A stretch of DNA of 64,000 nucleotides from an uncultured Verrucomicrobiota bacterium (GTDB lineage Bacteria > Verrucomicrobiota > Verrucomicrobiia > Opitutales > Opitutaceae): NCBI GenBank assembly GCA_903869675.1, contig CAIQAB010000013.1, positions 70,001-134,000 on the forward strand, read 5' to 3'. A model generated the notes under the pieces. That model was not told the DNA's origin. It saw only the letters and a program-made list of their open reading frames with translations, and ran no database searches. Below are positions 7,990 through 17,138 of this stretch, one piece after another. A program made the position numbers and the translations under genes. How positions within the stretch are numbered: position 1 is the first letter of the stretch; each line of letters opens with the position of its first letter.

Positions 7990-8120
7990 TCCGCCACCCT
8001 GCCCCACCTGCACGACAAGGCGCAATCGCCACCTTGCGCAAACGTTCGCGAGGCGCCTCGCCCTCGCCCGCAACTTTGGGCTTCTGCCCCGCCTGCCACC
8101 CCGCCAGCGTGCGCATTCCC

Positions 8121-8450
8121 ATGTCCACCCTCGCCACCCGCTTCGACGGCGTCGCCGTCCTCACCAAGGCCAACGTCTACTTCGACGGCAACGTCGTGTC
8201 GCACACCGTGCTGTTCGCCGACGGCACGAAAAAAACCCTCGGGCTCATCCGCCCGGGCTCCTACTTCTTCGGCACCGCCGCCGCCGAGCGCATGGAGATC
8301 GTCGCCGGCGCCTGCCGGGTGACGCTAAAGGATCAGTCCGCCACCCAGGCCTATGCCGCCGGCACCGCCTTTGATGTCGCCGCGAACTCGGGCTTCACCA
8401 TCGAGGTCGAGTCCGGCCTCTGCGAATACATCTGCTCATTCCTGCCCTGA
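8121..8450 (+). CDS. ppnP: Pyrimidine/purine nucleoside phosphorylase PpnP
   Basis: This 109-residue cupin-fold protein is of the DUF1255/YaiE family. Characterised members phosphorolyse several nucleosides to the free base and ribose 1-phosphate. The family pattern is clear: KANVYFDGNVVSHTV, IRPGSYFFGT and the cupin strand ending CSFLP. ATG 8121 (MSTLATRFDG) is the start that matches the family. Confidence 0.9.
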   Translation: MSTLATRFDGVAVLTKANVYFDGNVVSHTVLFADGTKKTLGLIRPGSYFFGTAAAERMEIVAGACRVTLKDQSATQAYAAGTAFDVAANSGFTIEVESGLCEYICSFLP

Positions 8451-8474
8451 GGCGGTAGTCGCCGCCAGACCCGC

Positions 8475-8506
8475 CGCCGCCGTGCCCTCGCGCCGGCGGC
8501 GTTTTT
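8475..8506 (+). terminator. Rho-independent terminator after ppnP
   Basis: An 8-bp GC-only stem (CGCCGCCG / CGGCGGCG) with an 11-base loop is followed by TTTTT, 25 bases after the ppnP stop. Confidence 0.6.
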
Positions 8507-8553
8507 GTGCAGAGTGCCTTTCCTTCGCCCGCTCACCCAATCCCTTCTCCGCC

Positions 8554-9126
8554 ATGCGCAGCGCCTTCTACATCGCCCTCCTCGGGGTCACCCTCTGCAC
8601 CATCGCACTCGTCGTGCGCAGCGGTATGCTCATGCGCAAGAACCCGGGCGAACCCATCAACGCGGCCATGCGCCGCGCCCTCGCCGGCGTCGCCTACCAG
8701 TGGCCCGAGGCCGACGCCGCCCGCCTCGCCCAGCGCTTCCCCGGCGCGATCGAGACGCCGAACGGCGCCCGCTACATCGTCACCCAAGCCGGCACCGGCG
8801 CCGCCACCCCGCAAAAAGGCCAGGCCGTGGCCGTCCACTACACCGCACGTTTTCTGGCCAACGACGAAAAGATCGACGCCTCCGCCGACCACGGCGGCCC
8901 CTACAATTTCGTCATCGGCCAGCCCAACATCCTACCCGGCTGGACCGATGCCCTCGCCGGCATGCAAGTCGGCGAAAAACGCCTCGTCGCCCTGCCCTAC
9001 TGGCTCGCCTACGGCGAAAAAGGGCAGCGCGGGAAGATCCCCGGCAAAGCCGCCCTGCTGATCGATATAGAACTGGTAGCGATCAACCCCGCCCCGGCCA
9101 TCTCTCCCGCACCGGCAGGCGGGTAG
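8554..9126 (+). CDS. FKBP-type peptidyl-prolyl isomerase, membrane-anchored
   Basis: The 190-residue protein has an N-terminal hydrophobic anchor or signal (residues ~4-22). An FKBP domain covers about residues 75-180, recognisable from GQAVAVHYTARFL, FVIGQPNILPGWTDAL, MQVGEKRLVALPYWLAYGE and the IPGKAALLIDIELV strand. It should catalyse cis-trans proline isomerisation of exported proteins. An Ala/Pro-rich tail ends the protein. It lies behind ppnP but is separated by a terminator. Confidence 0.88.
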   Translation: MRSAFYIALLGVTLCTIALVVRSGMLMRKNPGEPINAAMRRALAGVAYQWPEADAARLAQRFPGAIETPNGARYIVTQAGTGAATPQKGQAVAVHYTARFLANDEKIDASADHGGPYNFVIGQPNILPGWTDALAGMQVGEKRLVALPYWLAYGEKGQRGKIPGKAALLIDIELVAINPAPAISPAPAGG

Positions 9127-9227
9127 ATCAGGCCGGAAACGCCCGGCGGTTCCAAAGCGGGCTTCCAACCACGGAAAAAAGGACCCAGGGGCATTCCCCA
9201 GCCTGAAACCCCGCCCGGGGAAAATGC

Positions 9228-9437
9228 TCACCGGGGCTTTTCGGGATTTTTTCGCCTCACATAAGACACAACATCCAACGCCGCCCCAAACGCCGTGCCA
9301 AAGGCGAGCCCCAGCGCGAACCGGCCAAACGATATTCCGAGCAAGACGCCCAACGCGGCCCCGATACCGACTCCGGAGCCGGTATATCTTTTGGCCAAGC
9401 CGGGCTTTTTCGTGAAATCTTCACCCATGGTTGGCAT
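9228..9437 (-). CDS. Small hydrophobic protein with glycine-zipper segments
   Basis: This 69-residue product consists of a short charged N-terminus, then two Gly-rich hydrophobic stretches (GSGVGIGAALGVLLGISFG and ALGLAFGTAFGAALDVV) and a basic C-terminus. It is probably a small inner-membrane protein. ATG 9437 or 9428 could be used. No family is recognised. Confidence 0.55.
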   Translation of the reverse strand: MPTMGEDFTKKPGLAKRYTGSGVGIGAALGVLLGISFGRFALGLAFGTAFGAALDVVSYVRRKNPEKPR

Positions 9438-9568
9438 TTTATAACACCATCCGTCCCGGGCAGGAAGCCCCGTTCCTGACAAGGCTTTCCGGGGCCGTGG
9501 CCTCGACTTTCAATATAACAGACGCACCAAACGAACGACACGAATTAACCAGGTGCAAAAAAGACGCG

Positions 9569-9599
9569 AAAATCCGGTCGCGGACGGCGACCGGATTTT
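9569..9599 (-). terminator. Strong hairpin terminator, probably bidirectional
   Basis: The 13-bp inverted repeat AAAATCCGGTCGC / GCGACCGGATTTT has a 5-base loop, and the arm ends provide T runs on both strands. It lies 25 bases past the stop of the minus-strand nitroreductase gene. Confidence 0.75.
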
Positions 9600-9623
9600 A
9601 CCCCTCATTCAAAGCAAGCCTGC

Positions 9624-10274
9624 TCAGACGTGGGTCAACACATCCGCGACCGGGAAACGCACTTTGGCGGCGGAGGCGTATTTGTCGTCCGCCGCACGAT
9701 AGCCAACTGCACAAGAAACCACGGTGGCATATTCGGTGCCGGTAAGGCCCAGAATCTCATCGTAGGCGGCGGGATCGATGCCCTCCATCGGACAGGCATC
9801 CACCCCGAGCAAAGCCGCCGCGGCCATGAACTGGCCCAGCGCGATGTAAACCTGCTTGGTCGCCCACAGATCAATGCCGCCCGCGGCGGTAATTTTTTCC
9901 ACAAAACCCGTCATCATGCCGCGATAAGGTGCGAGCGCCTCGAGAGAGCCGCCGCGCAGCTCGATTTGCCGCGCGAGAAACTTATCCACATGGGCGACAT
10001 CCACCCCCTTGCGCAGCGCGAAGACGACATGATGGGCCGCATCGACGACCTGGGCCTGACCCCACGAAACCGGCAAAAACTTCGCCCGCACCGCCGGATC
10101 CGTGACGACGATGAATTTCCAGGGCTGGAGACCGAAGGAGGATGGCGCGACGACGAGGGCATGCTCGAGCGCGGCCCAGACATCGGCAGGGATTTTCCGG
10201 GCCGGATCAAATTTCTTGGTCGCATAGCGCCAGTCGAGCGCAGCGGTGAGTTGGGCGGGAGTGATAGAGGTCAT
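9624..10274 (-). CDS. Nitroreductase-family NAD(P)H oxidoreductase (FMN)
   Basis: This 216-residue protein of the NfsB-like nitroreductase family binds FMN and reduces nitroaromatics, quinones or similar electrophiles. Features are the N-terminal WRYATKKFDP (FMN phosphate contact), APSSFGLQPWKFIVV, and the C-terminal VSCAVGYRAADDKYA. It is probably co-transcribed with the OYE and Fe-ADH genes upstream on the minus strand (gaps of 27 and 56 bases), which suggests a shared role in detoxifying reactive carbonyls or electrophiles. Confidence 0.92.
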   Translation of the reverse strand: MTSITPAQLTAALDWRYATKKFDPARKIPADVWAALEHALVVAPSSFGLQPWKFIVVTDPAVRAKFLPVSWGQAQVVDAAHHVVFALRKGVDVAHVDKFLARQIELRGGSLEALAPYRGMMTGFVEKITAAGGIDLWATKQVYIALGQFMAAAALLGVDACPMEGIDPAAYDEILGLTGTEYATVVSCAVGYRAADDKYASAAKVRFPVADVLTHV

Positions 10275-10301
10275 AGGGAGAATGATTAAAAATGAGTCCG
10301 C

Positions 10302-11372
10302 TCAAACCCCCAGAAAAGGGTAATCGGTGTAGCCGGCGGTCGCGCCCGGGAGATAAAACGTATTGGTGTCAGGCTGGTTTAGCGGGGCGTTGAGCAGGAA
10401 GCGGCGCGGCAAGTCAGGATTGGCGAGGAACGGCACGCCGTAGGCGATGGCATCGGCCAGACCATCAGCGATGGCAGTCTCGCCGGCGTCACGGGTGAAG
10501 CCGCCGTTGCGCACGAGCGCGCCGGTGAAGTGTTGGCGTGCGATGCGGGCCAGCTCGTATTCGGCCGCTTGATCGTAGTTCGCATGGCGGAGCTCGAGGA
10601 AGCCGAGCGCGCGTTTCTCGCTCTCCGCCGCCACGTGGGCGACCAGCCCGGCGGGATCGGAGTCAACCATGTCATTAAACCCCACGAGCGGGGAGAAGCG
10701 CAGGCCGACCCGGCCGATGCCAAAGACCGAAGCAGCGGCATCCACCACCTCGAAGAGCAGCCGGGCCCGGTTCGCAATCGAGCCGCCGTAGGCGTCGGCA
10801 CGGTCGTTGACGCCATCCCTCAGAAACTGGTCGAGCAGATACCCGTGGGCGCCGTGGACCTGCACGCCATCAAACCCAGCCAGCTTGGCGTTGGCGGCAG
10901 CCACGCGGAAAAGCTCCACGATGCCGGGGATTTCATCAAGACGCAGCGGGCGAGGCGCCGGGTAATCGAGTTTACCCTCCGGCGTGTGGATGGTGTCGCC
11001 ACGCAGTGGCTTGGTCGAGGAGGAGACGGGCTGGATGCCAGCGTTGAGTGCGGGATGGGTGGCGCGGCCCGGGTGCCAGATTTGCAGGTAAATGCGCCCG
11101 CCAGAGGCATGGACGGCGTCCGTCACGCGCTTCCACCCGGCGACGTGCGCAGCGGAATGGATGCCCGGTTGATGCTGCCAGGCCTGGCCGTCGCCGGCAA
11201 CCATCGTGGCCTCGGCAATGAGGAGACCGGCGGAGGCCCGCTGGCGGTAATATTCAGCCATTAAGTCACCGGGGACATTGGAGGCGTCGGCGCGCACCCG
11301 GGTGAGCGGAGCGAAGAGCACGCGATTCGGGATGGAGAGGGAGCCGAGCTGCGTCGGGGAGAGAAGTTGCAT
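10302..11372 (-). CDS. Old Yellow Enzyme-type alkene reductase
   Basis: This 356-residue FMN-dependent TIM-barrel enzyme reduces activated C=C bonds of enones and enals, as NemA/OYE proteins do. The family pattern is complete: NRVLFAPLTRVRA, LIAEATMV, QIWHPGRATHP, GFDGVQVHGAHGYLLDQFLRD with the catalytic His region, and YGGSIANRARLLFEVVDA. The physiological substrate is unknown. It lies between the nitroreductase and Fe-ADH genes. Confidence 0.94.
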   Translation of the reverse strand: MQLLSPTQLGSLSIPNRVLFAPLTRVRADASNVPGDLMAEYYRQRASAGLLIAEATMVAGDGQAWQHQPGIHSAAHVAGWKRVTDAVHASGGRIYLQIWHPGRATHPALNAGIQPVSSSTKPLRGDTIHTPEGKLDYPAPRPLRLDEIPGIVELFRVAAANAKLAGFDGVQVHGAHGYLLDQFLRDGVNDRADAYGGSIANRARLLFEVVDAAASVFGIGRVGLRFSPLVGFNDMVDSDPAGLVAHVAAESEKRALGFLELRHANYDQAAEYELARIARQHFTGALVRNGGFTRDAGETAIADGLADAIAYGVPFLANPDLPRRFLLNAPLNQPDTNTFYLPGATAGYTDYPFLGV

Positions 11373-11428
11373 GGAAATAAGAGTTAGCCGCCTGGTCTTG
11401 GGGATTTCACGCTAAATGGCGGATAGTT

Positions 11429-12640
11429 TTAGAGCGCTTGGTCCTGCCGCGCAGTGTCCGCGAGAATGGCAACGATATCATCCCGTGTGATCGGACCGAG
11501 CGCGTCGATGGCCTGGCCGTCGCCGTAGGTTTTCACCGTGTAGTCAGCGATGCGCCCGAAGTCGGCGGCCGTAAAACCGAGCGAGGCGGCAGACTGGCGC
11601 AAGTTGACCGAGGCCAACCAGCGCTCGAAGTGCTGGATAAAGCCCTCGGCGCGGGCCGCCTCATCCCCCGCGAGGCCAAAGAGCCGCGTGCCGAGTTGGG
11701 CGAAGCGCGCGGCGGCGCGGCCATGCGCGAGCAGCCAGCGGAAGTAGGCCGGATAGAGCGTAGCAAGGCCGCGGCCATGGGCGAGCGCGGGACGGACGCC
11801 ACTCATACTGTGCTCGATGGCATGAAGCGGGAAGGCACCGTCTTGACGGCCCGCCCCTTGAAAACCGCAAAGCGCGAGGGTCGAGGCCCAGAGCAAGTCG
11901 CCGCGGAGTTTCTCGTCGGCGAGAGCGGTGAGCTGGAGCGGAAGAGTCTCGATCACCGTCAACATCACGCCCTCGGCGTGACGGTCGGCCAGCGGAGAAC
12001 CATCGCCGCCCACAAGGTAGTTTTCAAACACGTGACTGAGGATATCCGCTGCACCGTCGGCGGTTACGTGAGCCGGCACGGCGGTGGTGAAGCGCGGGTT
12101 CAGCCAGGAGACACGCGGCTTGAGGAAATCGTGCCCGAGCACGCTTTTGCCATGGGAAGCGCGATGGGAGATGACACTATAAGGCGTGACTTCCGAGGCG
12201 GTGGCGGCGGTGGTGGCCACACAGGCGAGCGGCAGCGCAGCCTGGAGCTGGAAGGCTTTCGCGCCGCCTAGCGTAAAGGGCCAGATGTCGGCTTCGCCGG
12301 GCGTGACGGAGAGCGCGGCGATGGCCTTGGCCGCATCCATCGCGGAGCCGCCCCCGACCGCGACCACGAAGTCGCACCCAGCGGCGCGCAGTTCGGCGAC
12401 CGCGCGGTTGACCGTCTCCGCCTCGGGATTGGGTTCGATGCCGGAAAAAGCGGTGATTTTTACCCCGGCGGTGGTCAGCAAGGCCAAGACCTCGGCAAGG
12501 TAACCGAGCCGCACAACGGAACCGGAACCGGTAACGACGAAGGCGTGCGTGCCAAGCTTGGCGACAGAAGCAGAGAAGGCCGCGCCCTTGTCGGGGCCGA
12601 AATGCAGCTCGGTAGGAAGATGGAGCGTGAAGGAATACAT
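11429..12640 (-). CDS. Iron-containing alcohol dehydrogenase (BdhA/YqhD-like)
   Basis: This 403-residue group III alcohol dehydrogenase starts at ATG 12640 (MYSFTLHLPTE). It has the NAD(P) Gly-rich turn VAVGGGSAMDAAKAIAA. The metal-binding Asp and His are in DGAADILSHVFENY, and further His residues are in HAIEHSMSG and ALAHGRGLA. It most likely reduces aldehydes with NADPH and is the promoter-proximal gene of the three-gene reductase operon. It is distinct from the Fe-ADH at 58345. Confidence 0.92.
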   Translation of the reverse strand: MYSFTLHLPTELHFGPDKGAAFSASVAKLGTHAFVVTGSGSVVRLGYLAEVLALLTTAGVKITAFSGIEPNPEAETVNRAVAELRAAGCDFVVAVGGGSAMDAAKAIAALSVTPGEADIWPFTLGGAKAFQLQAALPLACVATTAATASEVTPYSVISHRASHGKSVLGHDFLKPRVSWLNPRFTTAVPAHVTADGAADILSHVFENYLVGGDGSPLADRHAEGVMLTVIETLPLQLTALADEKLRGDLLWASTLALCGFQGAGRQDGAFPLHAIEHSMSGVRPALAHGRGLATLYPAYFRWLLAHGRAAARFAQLGTRLFGLAGDEAARAEGFIQHFERWLASVNLRQSAASLGFTAADFGRIADYTVKTYGDGQAIDALGPITRDDIVAILADTARQDQAL

Positions 12641-12848
12641 GAGAGCGTGTTTTAATTCGATCGCCGCTGAGAAGCAAACCGGGGAATAGGCAAATCCTTG
12701 CATGGGGGTTACAAATTCGCGACGACGCGACCGGTCCGCCCTGCACGCCGCATTCTTTGAAACGGCAAAGTCATTCCCGGGTTAATGATCAAATCCCCCA
12801 ACTGAAAACTTGATCGCAAGCCCGCAAGGTCGCAGGTCATCCTCCTCT

Positions 12849-14735
12849 ATGTCAGCGCCCCACCCCATCGCCAAAGCCCCGGTTTCCGACTGGTGTTTGG
12901 TGCGGCGTCTCATGGGCCTGGCCTGGCGTTACCGCGTGCGCTGCCTCCAAGTGATGCTGTTGCAGGGTGTCCTGCTTTTTCTGGGCTTGGCGGGTCTTTT
13001 TTTCACCGGACACGGCATTGATTACGTCAAGTCAGTCGTGGAGGCCGCGGCCACACCCGGCGCCACAGTGCCGATTTTCCACGTCACCGGACTACCCTCC
13101 CCGCCTGCTTCGTGGCCTCCGATCACCCTGATCGCCGCCTTCGCCGGCTGCATCCTGGCCTTGGCCGTCATGCGTGCCGGCCTGAATTACATCTACAGCA
13201 TCTCGATCAACATCCTCGTGCAGCGGCACCTCGTGGTCGATCTGCGCACTGAACTTTATGCGAAGCTGCAACAACTGAGCTTCCGCTTCTTTGACGCCAA
13301 TACCACGGGCTCCATCATCACTCGCATCACCGGCGACGTGCAACACGTGCGCATGTTTCTCGATCAGGTGTTGATCCAGAGTTTCATCATGGCGGTCTCC
13401 TTGAGCGTATATTTGGTCTACATGCTCAGCCTGAGCCCGGGCCTCACCATCGCCTGCCTTTCGACCACGCCGGTGCTGGCGATCGCCTCGGTGTGTTTCT
13501 CGCGCTGGATCCAGCCCCGCTACGCCGAAAACCGGATTCTGGCGGAGAACCTGGTGCAGCATTTCACCGAATCGATCCAGGGCACGCAGGTGATCAAGGC
13601 CTTTGGTCGCGAGGACGAGGACCGCGCCGCCTTCGCCGTGCGCAACGACCGGGTGCGCGACCAGCAGCGCGGCATTTTTTGGCGGGTAAGCACCTTCTCA
13701 CCCGCCATCGGCCTGCTGACCCGCATCAACCTCCTCGTCTTGCTCGGCTACGGCGGCTGGCTTGTTACCCAGGGTAAACTGCCCCTTGGCGCCGGCCTGG
13801 TGGTATTCGCCGGACTGCTCGAACAATTCTCCGGGCAGGTCAACCAGCTCGCCACCATCGTGAACAGCGTGCAGCAGTCGCTCGTCGCTTCACGCCGCGT
13901 CTTCGAGATCCTCGACGCACCAGTCGAGGTGGCCGATGCACCCAACGCCCTCCCCTGTCCTAAGCTGCGCGGCGAGGTGCGCTTTGAGGCGGTCCACTTC
14001 GCCTACGGACGCCCGGAGGAAGGCGCTTCCTTCGTGTTGCGCGACATCGACCTGCACGTCCCCCCCGGCGCCTGCGTCGCCATTCTCGGCGCCACTGGCG
14101 CAGGCAAAAGCGCCCTGATGAGCCTCGTGCCGCGCTTTTTCGACCCGCAGCGCGGCCGCGTGCTGATCGACGGCGAAGACGCGCGCCACTACCGCGTGGA
14201 CGACCTGCGCCGCCGCATCGGGATCGTGTTCCAGGAGAGCTTTCTCTTCTCCAACACCATCGCCGCCAACCTCGCTTTCGGCCACCCCGAGGCCACCGCC
14301 GAACAAATCGAGCGCGCCGCCCGCATCGCCCAAGCCCACGAGTTTATCTCCGCCCTGCCCGAAGGCTATGAAACCGTGCTCGGCGAAGGGGGCAACACCC
14401 TCTCCGGCGGCCAACGCCAGCGCCTCGCGCTAGCCCGCGCCCTGCTACTCGAACCCGCCATCCTGCTGCTCGACGACCCCACCGCCGCGATCGACGCCCA
14501 AACCGAGCACGAGATCTTCGCCGCCTTGGATAACGCGATCCGCGACCGCACCACCTTCATCGTCGCCCACCGGGTGAGCACCCTTCGCCGCGCCGACTTC
14601 ATCATCGTGCTGGAGAACGGCCGCATTGTGCAGCGTGGCACGCATGCCGAGTTGCTTCGCACCCCCGGCCCCTACCGTCGCGTCGCCGCCATCCAGTTGG
14701 TCGACAGCCGCGAACTGGAGGAGGAATCCACGTGA
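12849..14735 (+). CDS. ABC exporter half-transporter A (degenerate-site subunit)
   Basis: This 628-residue type IV exporter has an N-terminal six-helix membrane domain (to about residue 330) and a C-terminal ATPase. Walker A is GATGAGKSA near 414, the signature LSGGQRQ near 518, and the H-loop is IVAHR. The Walker B segment reads LLLDDP, with Asp543 where a catalytic Glu is expected, so this subunit supplies the impaired ATP site. Its stop overlaps the GTG start of subunit B, so the two are co-translated and surely form a heterodimer. The substrate (lipid, peptide or drug) is unknown. An upstream in-frame TTG at 12810 is less likely as the start. Confidence 0.93.
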   Translation: MSAPHPIAKAPVSDWCLVRRLMGLAWRYRVRCLQVMLLQGVLLFLGLAGLFFTGHGIDYVKSVVEAAATPGATVPIFHVTGLPSPPASWPPITLIAAFAGCILALAVMRAGLNYIYSISINILVQRHLVVDLRTELYAKLQQLSFRFFDANTTGSIITRITGDVQHVRMFLDQVLIQSFIMAVSLSVYLVYMLSLSPGLTIACLSTTPVLAIASVCFSRWIQPRYAENRILAENLVQHFTESIQGTQVIKAFGREDEDRAAFAVRNDRVRDQQRGIFWRVSTFSPAIGLLTRINLLVLLGYGGWLVTQGKLPLGAGLVVFAGLLEQFSGQVNQLATIVNSVQQSLVASRRVFEILDAPVEVADAPNALPCPKLRGEVRFEAVHFAYGRPEEGASFVLRDIDLHVPPGACVAILGATGAGKSALMSLVPRFFDPQRGRVLIDGEDARHYRVDDLRRRIGIVFQESFLFSNTIAANLAFGHPEATAEQIERAARIAQAHEFISALPEGYETVLGEGGNTLSGGQRQRLALARALLLEPAILLLDDPTAAIDAQTEHEIFAALDNAIRDRTTFIVAHRVSTLRRADFIIVLENGRIVQRGTHAELLRTPGPYRRVAAIQLVDSRELEEEST

Positions 14736-16603
14736 GCACTCCCCGCCCCGCCCGACCCCTCGGCCCACTCACCGTGGTATCGCGTCCGACCGACGAAGCC
14801 GAGGACGCCGTCCAACGTCCGCTCGAATGGAGCCTGATCCGCAGGCTCGCCAGCTATACCCAGCCCCACGCCGCCAAACGCAACTGGCTGGTCGCTCTGA
14901 CTGGCATCCGTTCCGTCCAGTTCAGCGCCCTCACCTGGCTCTTTAGCGATGCCATTTCCCGCCTGACCGTCGGCGCTGATTCCGCCGGGCTCTGGCGCGC
15001 GGTCGTCGGCTACGGCCTGCTCGCGCTGCTCACCGAGGGTCTGTTTCACTTCCGCATGCGCTACGCCCAGGAGCTGGGTGAACAAGTCGTGCACCGCCTC
15101 CGCGCGGACCTCTTCACCAGCGTGCAGCAGCAACCGATGGCCTTTTTCCACCAGACGAAGCTTGGCCGCGTGCTCGGACGCATGACCTCCGATATCGAGG
15201 CCCTGCGCACCGGCATCCAAGACGTGTTCTTCGTCTCCATCGTGCAGGTGGGCCAAATGCTAGGCGCCGCCGCGGTGATGCTCTGGACCGACCCGGTGAT
15301 GTTCCTGGTGGTGCTCGGCATGGCCCCGGTGATCTGGGCGGTGAACAACCGCTTCCGCGATCGCCTCTCCCGCTACTCACGCGCCGCCCACGAGAGCTTC
15401 AGCCGCGTCACCGCCACCCTCGCCGAGTCGGTCAACGGCATCCGCGTGACCCAGGGCTTCGTTCGCGAAGAGACCAACGCCGGCCTGTTCCGCCGCCTGC
15501 TCGCCGATCACTCGCGCCACAACCTCAACCTCGCCCGCGCCTCCGCAACCCTCAACCCCATCCTCGAGCTGAACAGCCAGTTCTTCGTCGCCGTCCTCCT
15601 GCTGCTCGGCGGCTGGCGCGCCCTGCACGGCGACATGTCGGTGGAGGCTCTGATTAAGTTTTTCTTCTTCGCCAACCTCTTCTTCAGCCCCGTCACGGTG
15701 CTGGGCAATCAATACAACCAGGCGCTGGTCGCCATGGCCGGCGCCGAACGCGTCTTCCGCCTGATCGACCGCGAACCCGAATGGACCGATGATCCCTCGG
15801 CCACCGATCTGCCCGATCCCCGGCCCGACGCCGCGCGCACGCCGTCCGGACCGCCCGCACCGGGGCTCGACCTCGAGTTCCGCAATGTGACCTTCGGCTA
15901 CGCGCCCGACCACCCCGTGCTGCGCGATATCTCCTTTCACGCCCGCCCCGGACAAACCGTGGCACTGGTCGGCCACACCGGGAGCGGCAAGAGTTCGATC
16001 ATCAACCTCGCCACCAAATTTTACCCGGCCGACCTCGGCGAGATCCTCGTCGACGGCCGACCGCTGCGCGCCCTCACCAGTCGCTCCCTGCACCGCCAAC
16101 TCGGCCTGGTCACCCAGCAAAACTTCCTCTTCACCGGTTCCGTTTTGGAGAACATACGTTTCGCCCGGCCCGAGGCCTCCGAAGCCGACGTGCACACCGC
16201 CCTCGCCGCCCTCGGCTGCGAAGACCTGCCTGCTTCCCTTCCCAATGGCCTGGCCACCGAAGTAGGCGAACGCGGCGGCGGTCTTTCCATTGGCCAGCGC
16301 CAGCTGGTCTGTTTCGCCCGAGCCTGGCTCGCCGACCCTCGCCTGATCATTCTGGATGAGGCTACCAGCGCGATCGACGCGCTCACCGAGGCACGGCTGC
16401 AGCACTCCCTCTCCCTGCTCCTGCGCGGCCGCACCAGCCTAGTCGTCGCCCACCGCCTCAGCACGATCCGCTCCGCTGATCTTATTCTGGTGCTCGACCG
16501 GGGCACGGTGATCGAGCGCGGATCCCACTCCGAGCTCCTGGCACGTAACGGCGCCTACAGGCGGCTGCACGCCCAATTTTCATCGGACGACGGCGCCCAT
16601 TAG
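14732..16603 (+). CDS. ABC exporter half-transporter B (catalytic-site subunit)
   Basis: This 623-residue partner of the preceding gene has GTG as its start (GTGA overlap of 4 bases). The membrane domain is at residues ~40-340. Walker A is GHTGSGKSS near 414. Walker B (LIILDEATSAID) has the catalytic Glu543. The signature is LSIGQ (518-522), a deviation from LSGGQ. Paired with Asp543 of subunit A, this makes one degenerate and one consensus ATP site, as in TM287/288-type heterodimers. Confidence 0.93.
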   Translation: MSTPRPARPLGPLTVVSRPTDEAEDAVQRPLEWSLIRRLASYTQPHAAKRNWLVALTGIRSVQFSALTWLFSDAISRLTVGADSAGLWRAVVGYGLLALLTEGLFHFRMRYAQELGEQVVHRLRADLFTSVQQQPMAFFHQTKLGRVLGRMTSDIEALRTGIQDVFFVSIVQVGQMLGAAAVMLWTDPVMFLVVLGMAPVIWAVNNRFRDRLSRYSRAAHESFSRVTATLAESVNGIRVTQGFVREETNAGLFRRLLADHSRHNLNLARASATLNPILELNSQFFVAVLLLLGGWRALHGDMSVEALIKFFFFANLFFSPVTVLGNQYNQALVAMAGAERVFRLIDREPEWTDDPSATDLPDPRPDAARTPSGPPAPGLDLEFRNVTFGYAPDHPVLRDISFHARPGQTVALVGHTGSGKSSIINLATKFYPADLGEILVDGRPLRALTSRSLHRQLGLVTQQNFLFTGSVLENIRFARPEASEADVHTALAALGCEDLPASLPNGLATEVGERGGGLSIGQRQLVCFARAWLADPRLIILDEATSAIDALTEARLQHSLSLLLRGRTSLVVAHRLSTIRSADLILVLDRGTVIERGSHSELLARNGAYRRLHAQFSSDDGAH

Positions 16604-16764
16604 TAGCCCGCGCACGGATACAGCAGCCGTCTCAAGCCGGTCCGCGGCGAGCAGCAGGCCCGGGCTTGCCGCGCAAGTTTCAATTTCCCCCTCTAAAAAG
16701 GATCGGTTTACCTAGGAAAAATGCGGTTGCGTTCGCCCCATCCCCCTCTACGCCAGTCACCGCT

Positions 16765-17034
16765 ATGGCCACCACCAAACGTAAACCCAACGCTGCCTTC
16801 ATGAAACCGGTTCAACCTGACGACGTCCTCGCGGCCGTAGTCGGAGCGAAACCCCTACCCCGCACCGAGCTCACCAAGAAGCTCTGGGACTATATCAAGA
16901 AAAACGGTCTCCAGGACAAAAAGGTGAAGACCCAGATCAATGCTGACGACAAGCTCAAGGCCGTCTTCGGCGGCAAGAAGTCCGTAAGCATGTTCGAGAT
17001 GACCAAGCTGGTCTCCGGTCACGTGAAGAAGTAA
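16765..17034 (+). CDS. SWIB/MDM2-domain protein
   Basis: This 89-residue basic protein consists mainly of a SWIB domain (residues ~16-88: LPRTELTKKLWDYIKKNGLQ, then KLKAVFGGKKSVSMFEMTKL). SWIB domains are common in eukaryotic chromatin remodellers and also occur as small stand-alone proteins in Chlamydiae and Verrucomicrobiota, where nucleoid or DNA roles are suspected. ATG 16765 is chosen over upstream frames because the family begins there. It is followed by a strong terminator. Confidence 0.9.
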   Translation: MATTKRKPNAAFMKPVQPDDVLAAVVGAKPLPRTELTKKLWDYIKKNGLQDKKVKTQINADDKLKAVFGGKKSVSMFEMTKLVSGHVKK

Positions 17035-17070
17035 GCAACTCTAGCGTCCCCCAAGACACTCGATTCCCGA

Positions 17071-17103
17071 GCCGCCGGCGCCTCAAGGCGCCGGCGGCTT
17101 TTT
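17071..17103 (+). terminator. Rho-independent terminator after SWIB gene
   Basis: A perfect 12-bp GC-rich stem (GCCGCCGGCGCC / GGCGCCGGCGGC) with a TCAA loop is followed by TTTTT. Confidence 0.9.
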
Positions 17104-17138
17104 CGTGCACTCGTTGCGAGACCCGGGCCCGTCGACGA

